Assembly: GCF_011395035.1 (NCBI RefSeq)
Contig: NZ_CP024768.1
Location: 468,586-532,585 of the forward strand
Direction of reading: 5' to 3'
DNA length: 64,000 nt
From: Pantoea cypripedii
GTDB lineage: Bacteria > Pseudomonadota > Gammaproteobacteria > Enterobacterales > Enterobacteriaceae
The notes beneath the pieces were generated by a model. The model was not told where the DNA came from. It saw only the letters and a program-made list of their open reading frames with translations, and searched no databases. Positions within the stretch are counted from its first letter, which is position 1, and every line of letters begins with the position of its first letter. Made by a program: the position numbers and the translations under genes. Positions 1-7,892 of this stretch are shown piece after piece.

Positions 1-35
1 CCGGATAAGATCGCAGGGCAGGATAGCATGAGAAA

Positions 36-61
36 GGCGGACAAACACCTGCTTGTCCGCC
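36..61 (-). terminator. Hairpin downstream of degQ
   Basis: A perfect 9-bp inverted repeat (GGCGGACAA / TTGTCCGCC) with an 8-nt loop lies just past the degQ stop. Read leftward it is followed by only a short T-rich stretch (TTTCT), so it may be a weak terminator or attenuator ahead of whatever follows degQ (degS in E. coli, outside this window). Confidence 0.6.
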
Positions 62-72
62 AGTTGTGATGA

Positions 73-1446
73 TTATCGTAAGAGCAGGTAAATGCTGTCT
101 TCGCCACGCATCACATTCAGTGCCAGCACCGGCGGTTTTGTATCCAGCACTTTGCGCATTTCCGCCAGGCTTTCAACCCGGTTGCGGTTCACGCCGACGA
201 TCACATCATCTTTCTGCAGCCCCACCTGTTCAGCCGGGGTACCTTTCTCGATGGTATCGACTTTCACCCCTTTATCGCCCGCTTTGGTCGTGCCATCGCT
301 CAGGGTTGCACCCTGCAATGCCGGTGACAGCAACTGCGCACTGGCGGTGGTTTGCGCACTTTGATCCAGCGTGACGTTCACGGTGATCGGTTTGCCATCG
401 CGCAACAGACCCAGTTTCACCTGCTGGCCCGGCGGAGTGGTGCCGATTTTCACGCGCAGTTCGGCAAAGCTGGTGATGGCTTTATCATTCACAGAAGTGA
501 TGATATCACCGGCTTTAATGCCCGCTTTTTCGGCTGCGGATTTCGGCAGCACTTCAGAAACGAAGGCACCACGCTGCGCATCGACATTAAATGCCTTCGC
601 CATATCGGCGGTCATTTCTGTCCCTTTGATGCCCAACTGCCCACGTCGTACTTCGCCAAATTGAATCAGCTGCTGCGCCAGATTCATCGCCATATTGCTC
701 GGGATCGCAAAGCCAATGCCGATATTGCCGCCGCTGGAGGCCAGAATCGCGGTATTGATGCCGATCAGCTCGCCATTGAGATTGACCAGCGCGCCACCGG
801 AGTTGCCACGGTTAATGGCGGCATCAGTCTGGATAAAGTTTTCCAGACCTTCGAGATTGAGGCCGCTGCGGCCCAGCGCCGAGATAATGCCGGAGGTGGC
901 AGTCTGGCCGAGGCCAAATGGGTTACCAATGGCGACGGCGAAGTCGCCCACTCTGAGGGTATCGGAATCGGCGATTTTCACCTGGGTCAGGTTTTTCGCT
1001 CCTTCGATCTGAATCAGCGCGATATCGGTCTGCTCATCATGGCCAATCAGTTTGGCGTCATACTCGTTGCCATCGCTCAGCTGAACGCTGATTTTGTCCG
1101 CGCCATTCACCACATGATTGTTGGTCAGCACATAGCCTTTAGCGGCATCAATAATGACGCCGGAGCCAAGCCCTTCAAACGGCTGAGGTTGCTGGTTTTG
1201 TCCCGGCATCTGGCCAAAAAAGCGTTTCAGTGGCTCAGGTAAATCCTGTCCTTGTGCAGCGGTTTCGGTGCCTTCCACATGCACGCTGACCACGGCAGGT
1301 AACACTTTTTCCAGCATCGGTGCCAGGCTCGGCAGTGCCTGCCCCTGGATTTGCGCCGGGAGAGTCGCCAGTGCGTTCGGCGCGGCGGCCAAACTCATCC
1401 CAATGCTCAAGGCTAATGCGCTTAACAGTCGTGCTTGTTTTTTCAT
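73..1446 (-). CDS. degQ: DegQ periplasmic serine endoprotease
   Basis: Periplasmic HtrA-family protease and chaperone that degrades misfolded envelope proteins. The 457-residue product has a Sec signal peptide (cleavage likely after Ala27), a trypsin-like domain with the triad His111 (TNNHVV), Asp141 and Ser216 (GNSGGAL), then two PDZ domains (about 250-350 and 365-455) that bind substrate C-termini. Length and sequence fit DegQ better than DegP because the long Q-linker loop of DegP is short here. zapG lies upstream in the same direction behind its own terminator, as in E. coli; degS would be the next gene, off the left edge. Identification is by family recognition and intact catalytic motifs. 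Confidence 0.95.
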   Translation of the reverse strand: MKKQARLLSALALSIGMSLAAAPNALATLPAQIQGQALPSLAPMLEKVLPAVVSVHVEGTETAAQGQDLPEPLKRFFGQMPGQNQQPQPFEGLGSGVIIDAAKGYVLTNNHVVNGADKISVQLSDGNEYDAKLIGHDEQTDIALIQIEGAKNLTQVKIADSDTLRVGDFAVAIGNPFGLGQTATSGIISALGRSGLNLEGLENFIQTDAAINRGNSGGALVNLNGELIGINTAILASSGGNIGIGFAIPSNMAMNLAQQLIQFGEVRRGQLGIKGTEMTADMAKAFNVDAQRGAFVSEVLPKSAAEKAGIKAGDIITSVNDKAITSFAELRVKIGTTPPGQQVKLGLLRDGKPITVNVTLDQSAQTTASAQLLSPALQGATLSDGTTKAGDKGVKVDTIEKGTPAEQVGLQKDDVIVGVNRNRVESLAEMRKVLDTKPPVLALNVMRGEDSIYLLLR

Positions 1447-1515
1447 TGCTACAAGGCTCTCGCTGCGAAAAGGGGATTAAAAAAGTGTGACAGCTGTTTG
1501 GGGTAAGGGTTCGAT

Positions 1516-1545
1516 AAACAAAAAGGGCACAGCGTCGCTGTGCCC
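1516..1545 (-). terminator. Rho-independent terminator of zapG
   Basis: A GGGCACAGC / GCTGTGCCC stem with a 3-nt loop is followed on the minus strand by TTTTTGTTT. It separates zapG from degQ. Confidence 0.85.
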
Positions 1546-1553
1546 CAAAAAGA

Positions 1554-1958
1554 TTAATTACGCGGTGCGCGGTCGCCGCCACGTAACAGGCCGGATGCGC
1601 CATCAGAATAGTCGCGCGGGATTTGCACCGGCGCCTGATCGTTATCCGCTTCCGCTTCCGTCAGCTGGTAGGCAAACGGATTTTTCTCGCCCGGCAGATT
1701 CGGCAGCAGGTCGTTAGAACCTTTCGCCATATGCTGATAAAGCTGGCGGTAATCACGCGCCATGTTATCCAGCAATTCTGCACTGCGCGCAAAGTGGTTG
1801 GTGAGTTCTTCGCGATAATCCGCCAGCTCAGCTTTGGATTTCTCCAGTTCGTACTGCATGGTGCGCTGTTCGCGCAGTTTTTTGTTGCCAAAACGCACAG
1901 CGACTGCGCCGACAATAATGCCAATCACTAAACCAATCAGCCCGTATTCCCAGGTCAT
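1554..1958 (-). CDS. zapG: ZapG (YhcB) cell-division/envelope coordination protein
   Basis: Inner-membrane protein of the DUF1043 family (YhcB/ZapG) that links cell division, cell-wall synthesis and envelope growth. The 134-residue product has one N-terminal membrane segment (about 5-22, LIGLVIGIIVGAVAVRF) and a long cytoplasmic coiled coil (about 25-90), then a proline-containing tail ending in a conserved RDYSDGASGLLR motif. Near-identical to the E. coli protein through the coiled coil. It is divergent from zapE with a 184-bp gap, the same arrangement as E. coli. The start ATG gives the conserved MTWEYGLIG N-terminus. Confidence 0.93.
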   Translation of the reverse strand: MTWEYGLIGLVIGIIVGAVAVRFGNKKLREQRTMQYELEKSKAELADYREELTNHFARSAELLDNMARDYRQLYQHMAKGSNDLLPNLPGEKNPFAYQLTEAEADNDQAPVQIPRDYSDGASGLLRGGDRAPRN

Positions 1959-2142
1959 AATGACTCCCGTGTAATTTCCGTTGCTTCGTAGGGCATTGCT
2001 TCTGTTTCAACTTCAATAGTAGCCACTATACCCGTTAATCTATTGGAAGTGGAACTCTGGAGCGGCATCGCTTAGTGTAGAGCGGCCTAATTTTCGACAA
2101 CCGACATGTGAATCGGACTTTTTCAGGGACTCTGAGAGAACA

Positions 2143-3270
2143 ATGCAAACCTCATCTCCGCTTGCGCGCTATGAGCAAGCGCTGTCGCAGGGCGAATTTC
2201 GCCCGGATGACGTACAACGGGAAGCCATCACCCGCTTAGATGCTATTCAGCAAGGGCTGATAGCGCGTCAGCCAGCAACGGCCCCAGCCAGCAAAGGCTT
2301 ATTTGGCCGTCTTTCTAAGCTGATGAATAAAGAGAAAAGCAGTAAAGAAGCGCCGGTGCGTGGCCTGTATATGTGGGGTGGCGTGGGGCGTGGAAAAACC
2401 TGGGTGATGGACCTGTTTTTTCAGTCTATTCCTGGCGAGCGTAAATTACGCCTGCATTTTCACCGCTTTATGCTGCGTGTCCACGAAGAACTGACGCAAC
2501 TGCAGGGGCACAGTGACCCGTTGTTAATCGTTGCGGACCGCTTTAAAGCCGAAACCGATATTCTCTGTTTCGATGAGTTTTTTGTCTCCGATATCACCGA
2601 TGCCATGTTGCTTGGTACGCTGATGGAGGCGCTGTTTGATCGCGGCATTACGCTGGTGGCGACCTCAAACATCCCGCCGGATGACCTCTACCGCAACGGT
2701 TTGCAACGCGCGCGCTTTTTGCCCGCCATCGAGCAGATTAAGCGTCATTGCGATGTGATGAATGTGGATGCGGGTATTGATTACCGTCTGCGTACCCTGA
2801 CGTCGGCGCACTTGTGGAGCTTCCCGCTCAATGACGCCACGCATGCGGAAATGGAGCGCATGTTCCGCGCCTTATCCGGTAAAGCCCGCCATGAGGCACC
2901 GGTGCTGGAAATTAACCATCGCAATATGCCGACGCTGGGCGTGCAGGACGGCGTGCTGGCGATAGATTTTCTGACGCTGTGCGGCGAAGGGCGCAGCCAG
3001 CATGACTATATTGAGCTGTCACGTCGTTTCCACAGCGTGCTGTTGTATGATGTGCCGGTGATGATTTACAAGACGGAAGATCAGGCGCGCCGCTTCCTCG
3101 CGCTGGTGGATGAATTCTACGAACGCCATGTGAAACTGGTGGTGGCTGCTGAGACGTCGTTGTTTGAGATTTATCAGGGTTCGCGTCTGAAGTTTGAATA
3201 TCAACGCTGCCTGTCGCGCCTGCAGGAGATGCAGAGCGAGGAGTATCTGCGTTTACCGCATCTGCCCTGA
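2143..3270 (+). CDS. zapE: ZapE cell-division ATPase
   Basis: AFG1-like P-loop ATPase that associates with the FtsZ ring and supports division under stress, for example at low oxygen or high temperature. The 375-residue product carries a Walker A motif GGVGRGKT (79-86), a Walker B ILCFDEFF stretch near residue 140, and the conserved ATSNIPP sensor region. Its C-terminal end (QRCLSRLQEMQSEEYL) is nearly identical to E. coli ZapE. A perfect housekeeping position: divergent from zapG and just upstream of rplM-rpsI. The start codon follows a purine-rich GAGAGAAC stretch that can serve as ribosome binding site. Confidence 0.95.
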   Translation: MQTSSPLARYEQALSQGEFRPDDVQREAITRLDAIQQGLIARQPATAPASKGLFGRLSKLMNKEKSSKEAPVRGLYMWGGVGRGKTWVMDLFFQSIPGERKLRLHFHRFMLRVHEELTQLQGHSDPLLIVADRFKAETDILCFDEFFVSDITDAMLLGTLMEALFDRGITLVATSNIPPDDLYRNGLQRARFLPAIEQIKRHCDVMNVDAGIDYRLRTLTSAHLWSFPLNDATHAEMERMFRALSGKARHEAPVLEINHRNMPTLGVQDGVLAIDFLTLCGEGRSQHDYIELSRRFHSVLLYDVPVMIYKTEDQARRFLALVDEFYERHVKLVVAAETSLFEIYQGSRLKFEYQRCLSRLQEMQSEEYLRLPHLP

Positions 3271-3307
3271 TTCGGCGCAAAAAACTAACGTGGGGGCGTA
3301 AAAAAGT

Positions 3308-3336
3308 TCGATCTTTACGGGCGACTTCTCTATAAT
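3308..3336 (+). promoter_or_regulatory. Candidate rplM-rpsI promoter
   Basis: A perfect TATAAT -10 hexamer lies at 3331-3336. The region 17 bp upstream is a poor -35 match. It leaves a long untranslated leader (about 160 nt) before rplM that contains GC-rich segments able to fold. In E. coli this operon is autogenously repressed by L13 through its leader, so the leader may be regulatory here too (inference). Confidence 0.55.
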
Positions 3337-3505
3337 CTTGCGACCCCACGTTACGGCAAAGGTTTTTCTTCCCAGGAACCTTTGTGATCCGGTAACTCTA
3401 CCTGAGGGGGTGGGCTTGCTGGGCGAAATGGTCGTGTGAGCCTCAATCGTTAACTTAGCGTTTGGGATTTCACCAACGTGTAACTTTATTTGGGTAAGCT
3501 TTTCA

Positions 3506-3934
3506 ATGAAAACTTTTACAGCTAAACCAGAAACCGTCCAACGTGACTGGTATGTTGTTGACGCAACTGGCAAAACCCTTGGTCGCCTGGCGACTGAACT
3601 GGCGCGCCGTCTGCGTGGTAAGCACAAAGCGGAATACACTCCGCACGTTGATACCGGTGATTACATCATCGTTCTGAACGCAGAAAAAGTTGCTGTAACT
3701 GGCAACAAGCGTAGCGACAAGATTTACTATCACCACACTGGTCACATCGGTGGTATCAAGCAGGCGACCTTCGAAGAGATGATTGCCCGCCGTCCTGAGC
3801 GTGTGATTGAAATCGCGGTTAAAGGCATGCTGCCGAAAGGCCCGCTGGGTCGTGCTATGTACCGTAAACTGAAAGTTTACGCAGGTAACGAGCACAACCA
3901 TGCGGCGCAGCAACCGCAAGTTCTTGACATTTAA
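3506..3934 (+). CDS. rplM: 50S ribosomal protein L13
   Basis: Primary-binding protein of the large ribosomal subunit, needed early in 50S assembly. The 142-residue product has the full family length and the usual N-terminus MKTFTAKPETVQRDWYVVDA, the central KxTGNKRSDKIYYHHTGHIGG segment and the family signature ending in GRAMYRKLKVYAG. It is the first gene of the rplM-rpsI operon, 15 bp ahead of rpsI. Codon choice is strongly biased to abundant tRNAs, as expected for ribosomal genes. Confidence 0.98.
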   Translation: MKTFTAKPETVQRDWYVVDATGKTLGRLATELARRLRGKHKAEYTPHVDTGDYIIVLNAEKVAVTGNKRSDKIYYHHTGHIGGIKQATFEEMIARRPERVIEIAVKGMLPKGPLGRAMYRKLKVYAGNEHNHAAQQPQVLDI

Positions 3935-3949
3935 TCGGGATTACAGGCA

Positions 3950-4342
3950 ATGGCTGAAACTCAAAACTACGGCACTGGTCGCCGCAAAAGCTCATCCGCT
4001 CGCGTCTTTATCAAGCCGGGTAGCGGTAACATCGTAATTAACCAGCGCTCTCTGGAGCAGTACTTCGGTCGCGAGACTGCACGCATGGTCGTGCGTCAGC
4101 CGCTGGAGCTGGTTGATCTGGTTGGTAAACTGGACCTGTACATCACCGTTAAAGGTGGTGGTATCTCTGGTCAGGCCGGCGCGATCCGTCATGGTATCAC
4201 CCGCGCTCTGATGGAGTACGACGAGTCTCTGCGTTCTGAACTGCGTAAAGCGGGCTTCGTTACCCGTGATGCACGTCAGGTTGAACGTAAGAAAGTCGGT
4301 CTGCGTAAAGCACGCCGTCGTCCGCAGTTCTCCAAACGTTAA
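3950..4342 (+). CDS. rpsI: 30S ribosomal protein S9
   Basis: Small-subunit ribosomal protein whose C-terminal tail reaches the P-site tRNA. The 130-residue product has the complete family sequence: N-terminal NYGTGRRKSSSARVF, the central GGGISGQAGAIRHGITRAL signature and the basic tail KKVGLRKARRRPQFSKR, ending in the invariant SKR. It is the second gene of the rplM operon and is followed by a strong terminator. Confidence 0.98.
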   Translation: MAETQNYGTGRRKSSSARVFIKPGSGNIVINQRSLEQYFGRETARMVVRQPLELVDLVGKLDLYITVKGGGISGQAGAIRHGITRALMEYDESLRSELRKAGFVTRDARQVERKKVGLRKARRRPQFSKR

Positions 4343-4373
4343 TTGTTGCTGCTTCGGCAGTCACAGTTGGCAC

Positions 4374-4399
4374 AAAAAACCCGCTTCGGCGGGTTTTTT
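4374..4399 (+). terminator. Rho-independent terminator of rplM-rpsI
   Basis: A6-CCCGC-TTCG-GCGGG-T6: a UUCG tetraloop hairpin followed by six T residues, 31 bp after the rpsI stop. Confidence 0.92.
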
Positions 4400-4669
4400 G
4401 CTTTTGCTGGATAGGGATTGTTGCCACAAAAACGCGAGCTTTACCCGCATTTTGCCTGCAAATCACTTTCCTCGCCCCACAAGCTGCTTAAAATCTGGTA
4501 AACTGACTGTCACTTTGCGCCCGCGAGCCGGAGCGTATTGCGTGCTATTTCCGCCAGGATGGGCGAAAAATGCCGCAAACGCTGGCTGTGTGCGAATCTG
4601 ATAAGCAGGTGAGTCGCCGTGTGGTTGGCTATTCGCAGTAATTTTTTGTGAACAAACTTGGAGGTTTTC
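4400..4669 (+). other. Gap before sspA
   Basis: This 270-bp gap has no supported gene. A TGGTAAACT stretch at about 4496-4504 resembles an extended -10 element and is a possible sspA promoter with a leader of roughly 160 nt. No convincing -35 was found. Confidence 0.35.
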
Positions 4670-5311
4670 ATGGCTGTCGCTGCCAACAAACGTTCGGTAA
4701 TGACGCTGTTTTCTGGTCCGACTGACATTTTCAGCCATCAGGTACGTATTGTACTGGCTGAGAAGGGCGTCAGCGTGGAGATCGAGCAGGTTGAAACGGA
4801 TAACCTGCCGCAGGATCTGATTGACCTCAACCCGTACCGCACAGTGCCAACGCTGGTAGATCGTGAACTGACGCTGTATGAATCCCGCATCATCATGGAA
4901 TATCTTGATGAGCGTTTCCCGCATCCGCCGCTGATGCCTGTCTATCCGGTTGCTCGTGGCGAAAGCCGTCTGATGATGCACCGTATTGAGCAGGACTGGT
5001 ATAGCCTGATGCGCATCATTGAAACCCGCACCGGTGCAGAAGCCGATGCCGCGCGTAAACAACTGCGTGAAGAGCTGCTGGCAATTGCTCCGCTGTTCTC
5101 ACGCACGCCGTTCTTTATGAGCGAAGAGTTCAGCCTGGTTGATTGCTATCTGGCACCGCTGCTGTGGCGTTTGCCGTCTATGGGTGTTGAGCTGGCCGGA
5201 GCCGGATCGAAAGAGCTGAAAGGCTACATGACCCGCGTATTTGAGCGTGACTCTTTCCTCGCTTCACTGACTGAAGCAGAACGTGAAATGCGCCTTCAAG
5301 CCCGGGGCTAA
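4670..5311 (+). CDS. sspA: SspA stringent starvation protein A
   Basis: RNA-polymerase-associated protein with a glutathione S-transferase fold. It lowers H-NS levels in stationary phase, supports acid tolerance and activates phage P1 late transcription in E. coli. The 213-residue product has the thioredoxin-like half (10-85, with NPYRTVPTLVDRELTLYESRIIMEYLDERFPHP context) and the all-helical C-terminal half. An upstream in-frame TTG at 4658 exists, but the ATG at 4670 restores the conserved MAVAANKRSVMTLFSGPTD start and has TTGGAGG at proper spacing. It forms an operon with sspB (3-bp gap). Confidence 0.96.
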   Translation: MAVAANKRSVMTLFSGPTDIFSHQVRIVLAEKGVSVEIEQVETDNLPQDLIDLNPYRTVPTLVDRELTLYESRIIMEYLDERFPHPPLMPVYPVARGESRLMMHRIEQDWYSLMRIIETRTGAEADAARKQLREELLAIAPLFSRTPFFMSEEFSLVDCYLAPLLWRLPSMGVELAGAGSKELKGYMTRVFERDSFLASLTEAEREMRLQARG

Positions 5312-5314
5312 CCT

Positions 5315-5800
5315 ATGGAAATGTCGCAATTAACGGCCCGTCGCCCTTATCTGTTGCGTGCGTTTTATGACTGGTTACTTGATAACCAGCTGACGCCGCA
5401 TCTGGTGGTCGACATCAATCTGCCTGGTGTACAGGTTCCGCTGGAATATGCGCGTGATGGTCAGATTGTGCTGAACATTGCACCGCGTGCCGTCGGCAAC
5501 CTTGAACTGGGTAACGAGCGTGTTGAGTTCAACGCACGCTTCGGTGGGGTGCCGCGTCAGGTTTCAGTACCGATGGCGGCGATTCTGGCTATTTATGCTC
5601 GTGAGAACGGTGCCGGCACCATGTTCGAACCGGAACCAGCTTATGAGCTGGCAGCCCAGGACGAGCTGGAAGGCCAGGAAGAAACCATGATGTCGGTGAT
5701 TGATGGCGATCGTCCCGATGACTCCGCTGACGATGAAACTCCGCCAGATGATGAGCCGCCGCCGCGTGGTGGGCGTCCTTCGCTGCGCGTAGTGAAATAA
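5315..5800 (+). CDS. sspB: SspB ClpXP adaptor (stringent starvation protein B)
   Basis: Dimeric adaptor that binds ssrA-tagged peptides and the RseA fragment and delivers them to ClpXP. The 161-residue product has the conserved peptide-binding domain (about 5-110, including RRPYLLRAFYDWLLDNQLTPHLVVD and RFGGVPRQVSVPMAAILAIYARENGAG), an acidic, flexible linker, and the C-terminal ClpX-docking tail RGGRPSLRVVK. It starts 3 bp after the sspA stop and is co-transcribed with it. Confidence 0.96.
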   Translation: MEMSQLTARRPYLLRAFYDWLLDNQLTPHLVVDINLPGVQVPLEYARDGQIVLNIAPRAVGNLELGNERVEFNARFGGVPRQVSVPMAAILAIYARENGAGTMFEPEPAYELAAQDELEGQEETMMSVIDGDRPDDSADDETPPDDEPPPRGGRPSLRVVK

Positions 5801-5828
5801 ACGCCAGCTGGCCGATGAGGTCACAATG

Positions 5829-5868
5829 AAAAAAATCCGGGAACAGTGCGTTTCCGGATTTTTTTTAT
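5829..5868. terminator. Bidirectional terminator between sspB and the chitinase gene
   Basis: A7-TCCGG ... CCGGA-T8 inverted repeat placed between the convergent sspB and chitinase genes. The A-run and the T-run allow it to stop transcription from both sides. Confidence 0.85.
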
Positions 5869-5880
5869 GCGACCTGAAGA

Positions 5881-7674
5881 TTAGCCTTTATAAGGCTCCC
5901 AGGCCTGTGACCAATGCTGGCCTGCATCAGGCTCGTAAGCCCATGCTACACCGCCACACCAACTGGTATATGGCCAGGGTTTACACTGATAAAGACCGCC
6001 TTTATTGGACACCACATCGCCAGCCTGGTAGTTGGTGCCTTCTTTATAAGCGGGATACTCAGATGGGATCGAGTCACCGGCCAGTGTCGTCACTTCCAGC
6101 GTTTGGCTCTTGTCAGAAACACTGTTGGTCACGCTGACAGCAGCAACCTGATACTGATATTTTGTTGCGGCAGATAATCCGCTATCAGTGAGACGCGTCT
6201 GCGTCGTTTCTTTAATCTGCACGCCGTTACGATAAATAACGTAGTGTTTGATCGCCACATTACTCACGGCTTCCCAGCTCAGCGTCGCACTGTCTTTAGT
6301 GATAGCTTCCGCTTTTAATCCCTGAGGCGCGGCGGGAGTACAATCTTCGCAGCCAATACCCGGCGTGGTTACTGAGGTGGTCTGGCTGGGTAATGAAACA
6401 TTGCCCTGCTTATCCTGGGCAGTGACGAAATAGTCGTACCTTGTCTCTGGCTTAACATTATTATCCACATAGGAAGGGATAGGTGTTGAGGCGATATTTA
6501 TGTCATCACGCCAAACCTGATACTGGCTCACACCCTGGTTATCCGTGGAGGCTGTCCAGGAAAGGGTGATCTTATTGGCCGCAACCTCATGAGCGGTTGG
6601 ATTACCTGGCTGGCCTGGCGCTTCATGATCAATATCAGGAAGGGTATTTTCATGTACCAGTCCGGCATAACGTCGCACAAACTCGTTACCATAGGGATTG
6701 CCATTGGCACTGGTGCCCGCATCCCAGTTAATTGACCAGGTCATCAGTCCTTTAATTGGCGTGCCCTGCGCATTCAGTTTTTGCCAGGCAGCGCGGACAT
6801 CGGCTTCGTTACGTGCATAACCGTTAGCGGCTGCATCCGGGTTGCTCGGCAGGCCAATTGCCAGTTTATTCGCTGGGATCTGAATAAATCCGCGTGTGCC
6901 GTGGATCAGTGAGTCAGTCAGATAATACAGGAAATCTGCTTTACGTGATTCATCCCCCTGAGTCACCGAACCGCCGGGAATATCCGATGCCCAGATTCCA
7001 TCGCCCGCCTGGTTATAATATTGTGGGGCGATAAAATCATAATAACCCTCTAATGACTTAATGATCGGTCCATAAGCACCGTATGTTGCCAGGTAGGGGA
7101 ATTCAGGGGCCATACTGATAATAAATTTGGGATACTGATTTTTAACGATTTTCAATGCAGCAGGAATTTCTGTCTGATTGGAAGCCGCAGTAATTGAGTG
7201 ACCTTCCAAATCAATATCGATACCGTCGATACCATAAAGATCGATCAGTCGAATAATTTCGGCGGCAAACTTCTGCCCATCACCCGGTTTCAGGGCGATA
7301 TCACGCGCATCGGCTCCCCCGAGTGACAGCATTACCGCCTGACCGCGTGCATTCAGCGTGTCGACTTCTTTACGGAACGCTTCGTCCGTCATGTTATAAG
7401 GTTGGAAAGTCGGGATACCGTTATCGGTCATAAACGCGACTGTCACGACGTCATATTCTGCCGGGACCTCTGATAATTTAATATAAGGTGCGGTGCCTTG
7501 TTGATAACCGTCTGATTTACTGGCCCAGTTGTGCCAGAATCCGATCAGAATCGGTTTTTGGCTGATGTCCGGCATCAATGATGCGCCATCCGCAGCAAAG
7601 CCCGCCTGGCTGGTTAAACCCATGCCCACTAAAACAGCGGCGGCCAGACATTGTTGTTTAAAACTTTTCTTCAT
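5881..7674 (-). CDS. Secreted GH18 chitinase with two FN3 domains and a chitin-binding domain
   Basis: Probable exported endochitinase. The 597-residue product starts with a Sec signal peptide (about 1-27), then a glycoside hydrolase family 18 domain (about 40-340) with the SLGG motif (117-120) and the catalytic DGIDIDLE motif, D150-x2-D153-x-D155-x-E157, Glu157 being the predicted proton donor; QYYN and the late MTWSINWD motif are also present. Two fibronectin type III domains follow (about 346-437 and 445-533) and a C-terminal CBM5/12-type chitin-binding domain (about 540-597, with aromatic W/Y residues in YQCKPWPYTSWCGG). The order GH18-FN3-CBM resembles Serratia ChiC-type enzymes. It is monocistronic. 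It would let the cell degrade chitin from fungi or insects (inference). No symbol is assigned because several paralogous chitinases exist. Confidence 0.93.
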   Translation of the reverse strand: MKKSFKQQCLAAAVLVGMGLTSQAGFAADGASLMPDISQKPILIGFWHNWASKSDGYQQGTAPYIKLSEVPAEYDVVTVAFMTDNGIPTFQPYNMTDEAFRKEVDTLNARGQAVMLSLGGADARDIALKPGDGQKFAAEIIRLIDLYGIDGIDIDLEGHSITAASNQTEIPAALKIVKNQYPKFIISMAPEFPYLATYGAYGPIIKSLEGYYDFIAPQYYNQAGDGIWASDIPGGSVTQGDESRKADFLYYLTDSLIHGTRGFIQIPANKLAIGLPSNPDAAANGYARNEADVRAAWQKLNAQGTPIKGLMTWSINWDAGTSANGNPYGNEFVRRYAGLVHENTLPDIDHEAPGQPGNPTAHEVAANKITLSWTASTDNQGVSQYQVWRDDINIASTPIPSYVDNNVKPETRYDYFVTAQDKQGNVSLPSQTTSVTTPGIGCEDCTPAAPQGLKAEAITKDSATLSWEAVSNVAIKHYVIYRNGVQIKETTQTRLTDSGLSAATKYQYQVAAVSVTNSVSDKSQTLEVTTLAGDSIPSEYPAYKEGTNYQAGDVVSNKGGLYQCKPWPYTSWCGGVAWAYEPDAGQHWSQAWEPYKG

Positions 7675-7825
7675 GAAGAATAAAACCCTTTAAATAAGCG
7701 AAATTATCTCCCGTAGTGTATTTAAAAAGCAGGGGTGGCTATTTAGGGTCTATCCCTGAATAAAAACGAAGCGTCTTTTTCTGATTGGCGGTATGGCTGG
7801 TGAGAGGAAGAATTTTCTTAACGCC

Positions 7826-7860
7826 AAAGAAAAATGCCAGTCAGCATTCACTGACTGGCA
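7826..7860 (-). terminator. Terminator downstream of the diflavin reductase gene
   Basis: TGCCAGTCAG / CTGACTGGCA perfect 10-bp stem with a 6-nt loop, followed on the minus strand by TTTTTCTTT. Confidence 0.88.
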
Positions 7861-7892
7861 TTCGATGACACGAACCGTTTTATATCGAGGTC

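Noticed and set aside
352..1242. 296-codon frame opposite degQ
   Set aside because: Shadow of a high-GC gene: no family similarity, and degQ has an intact catalytic triad in the opposite frame.
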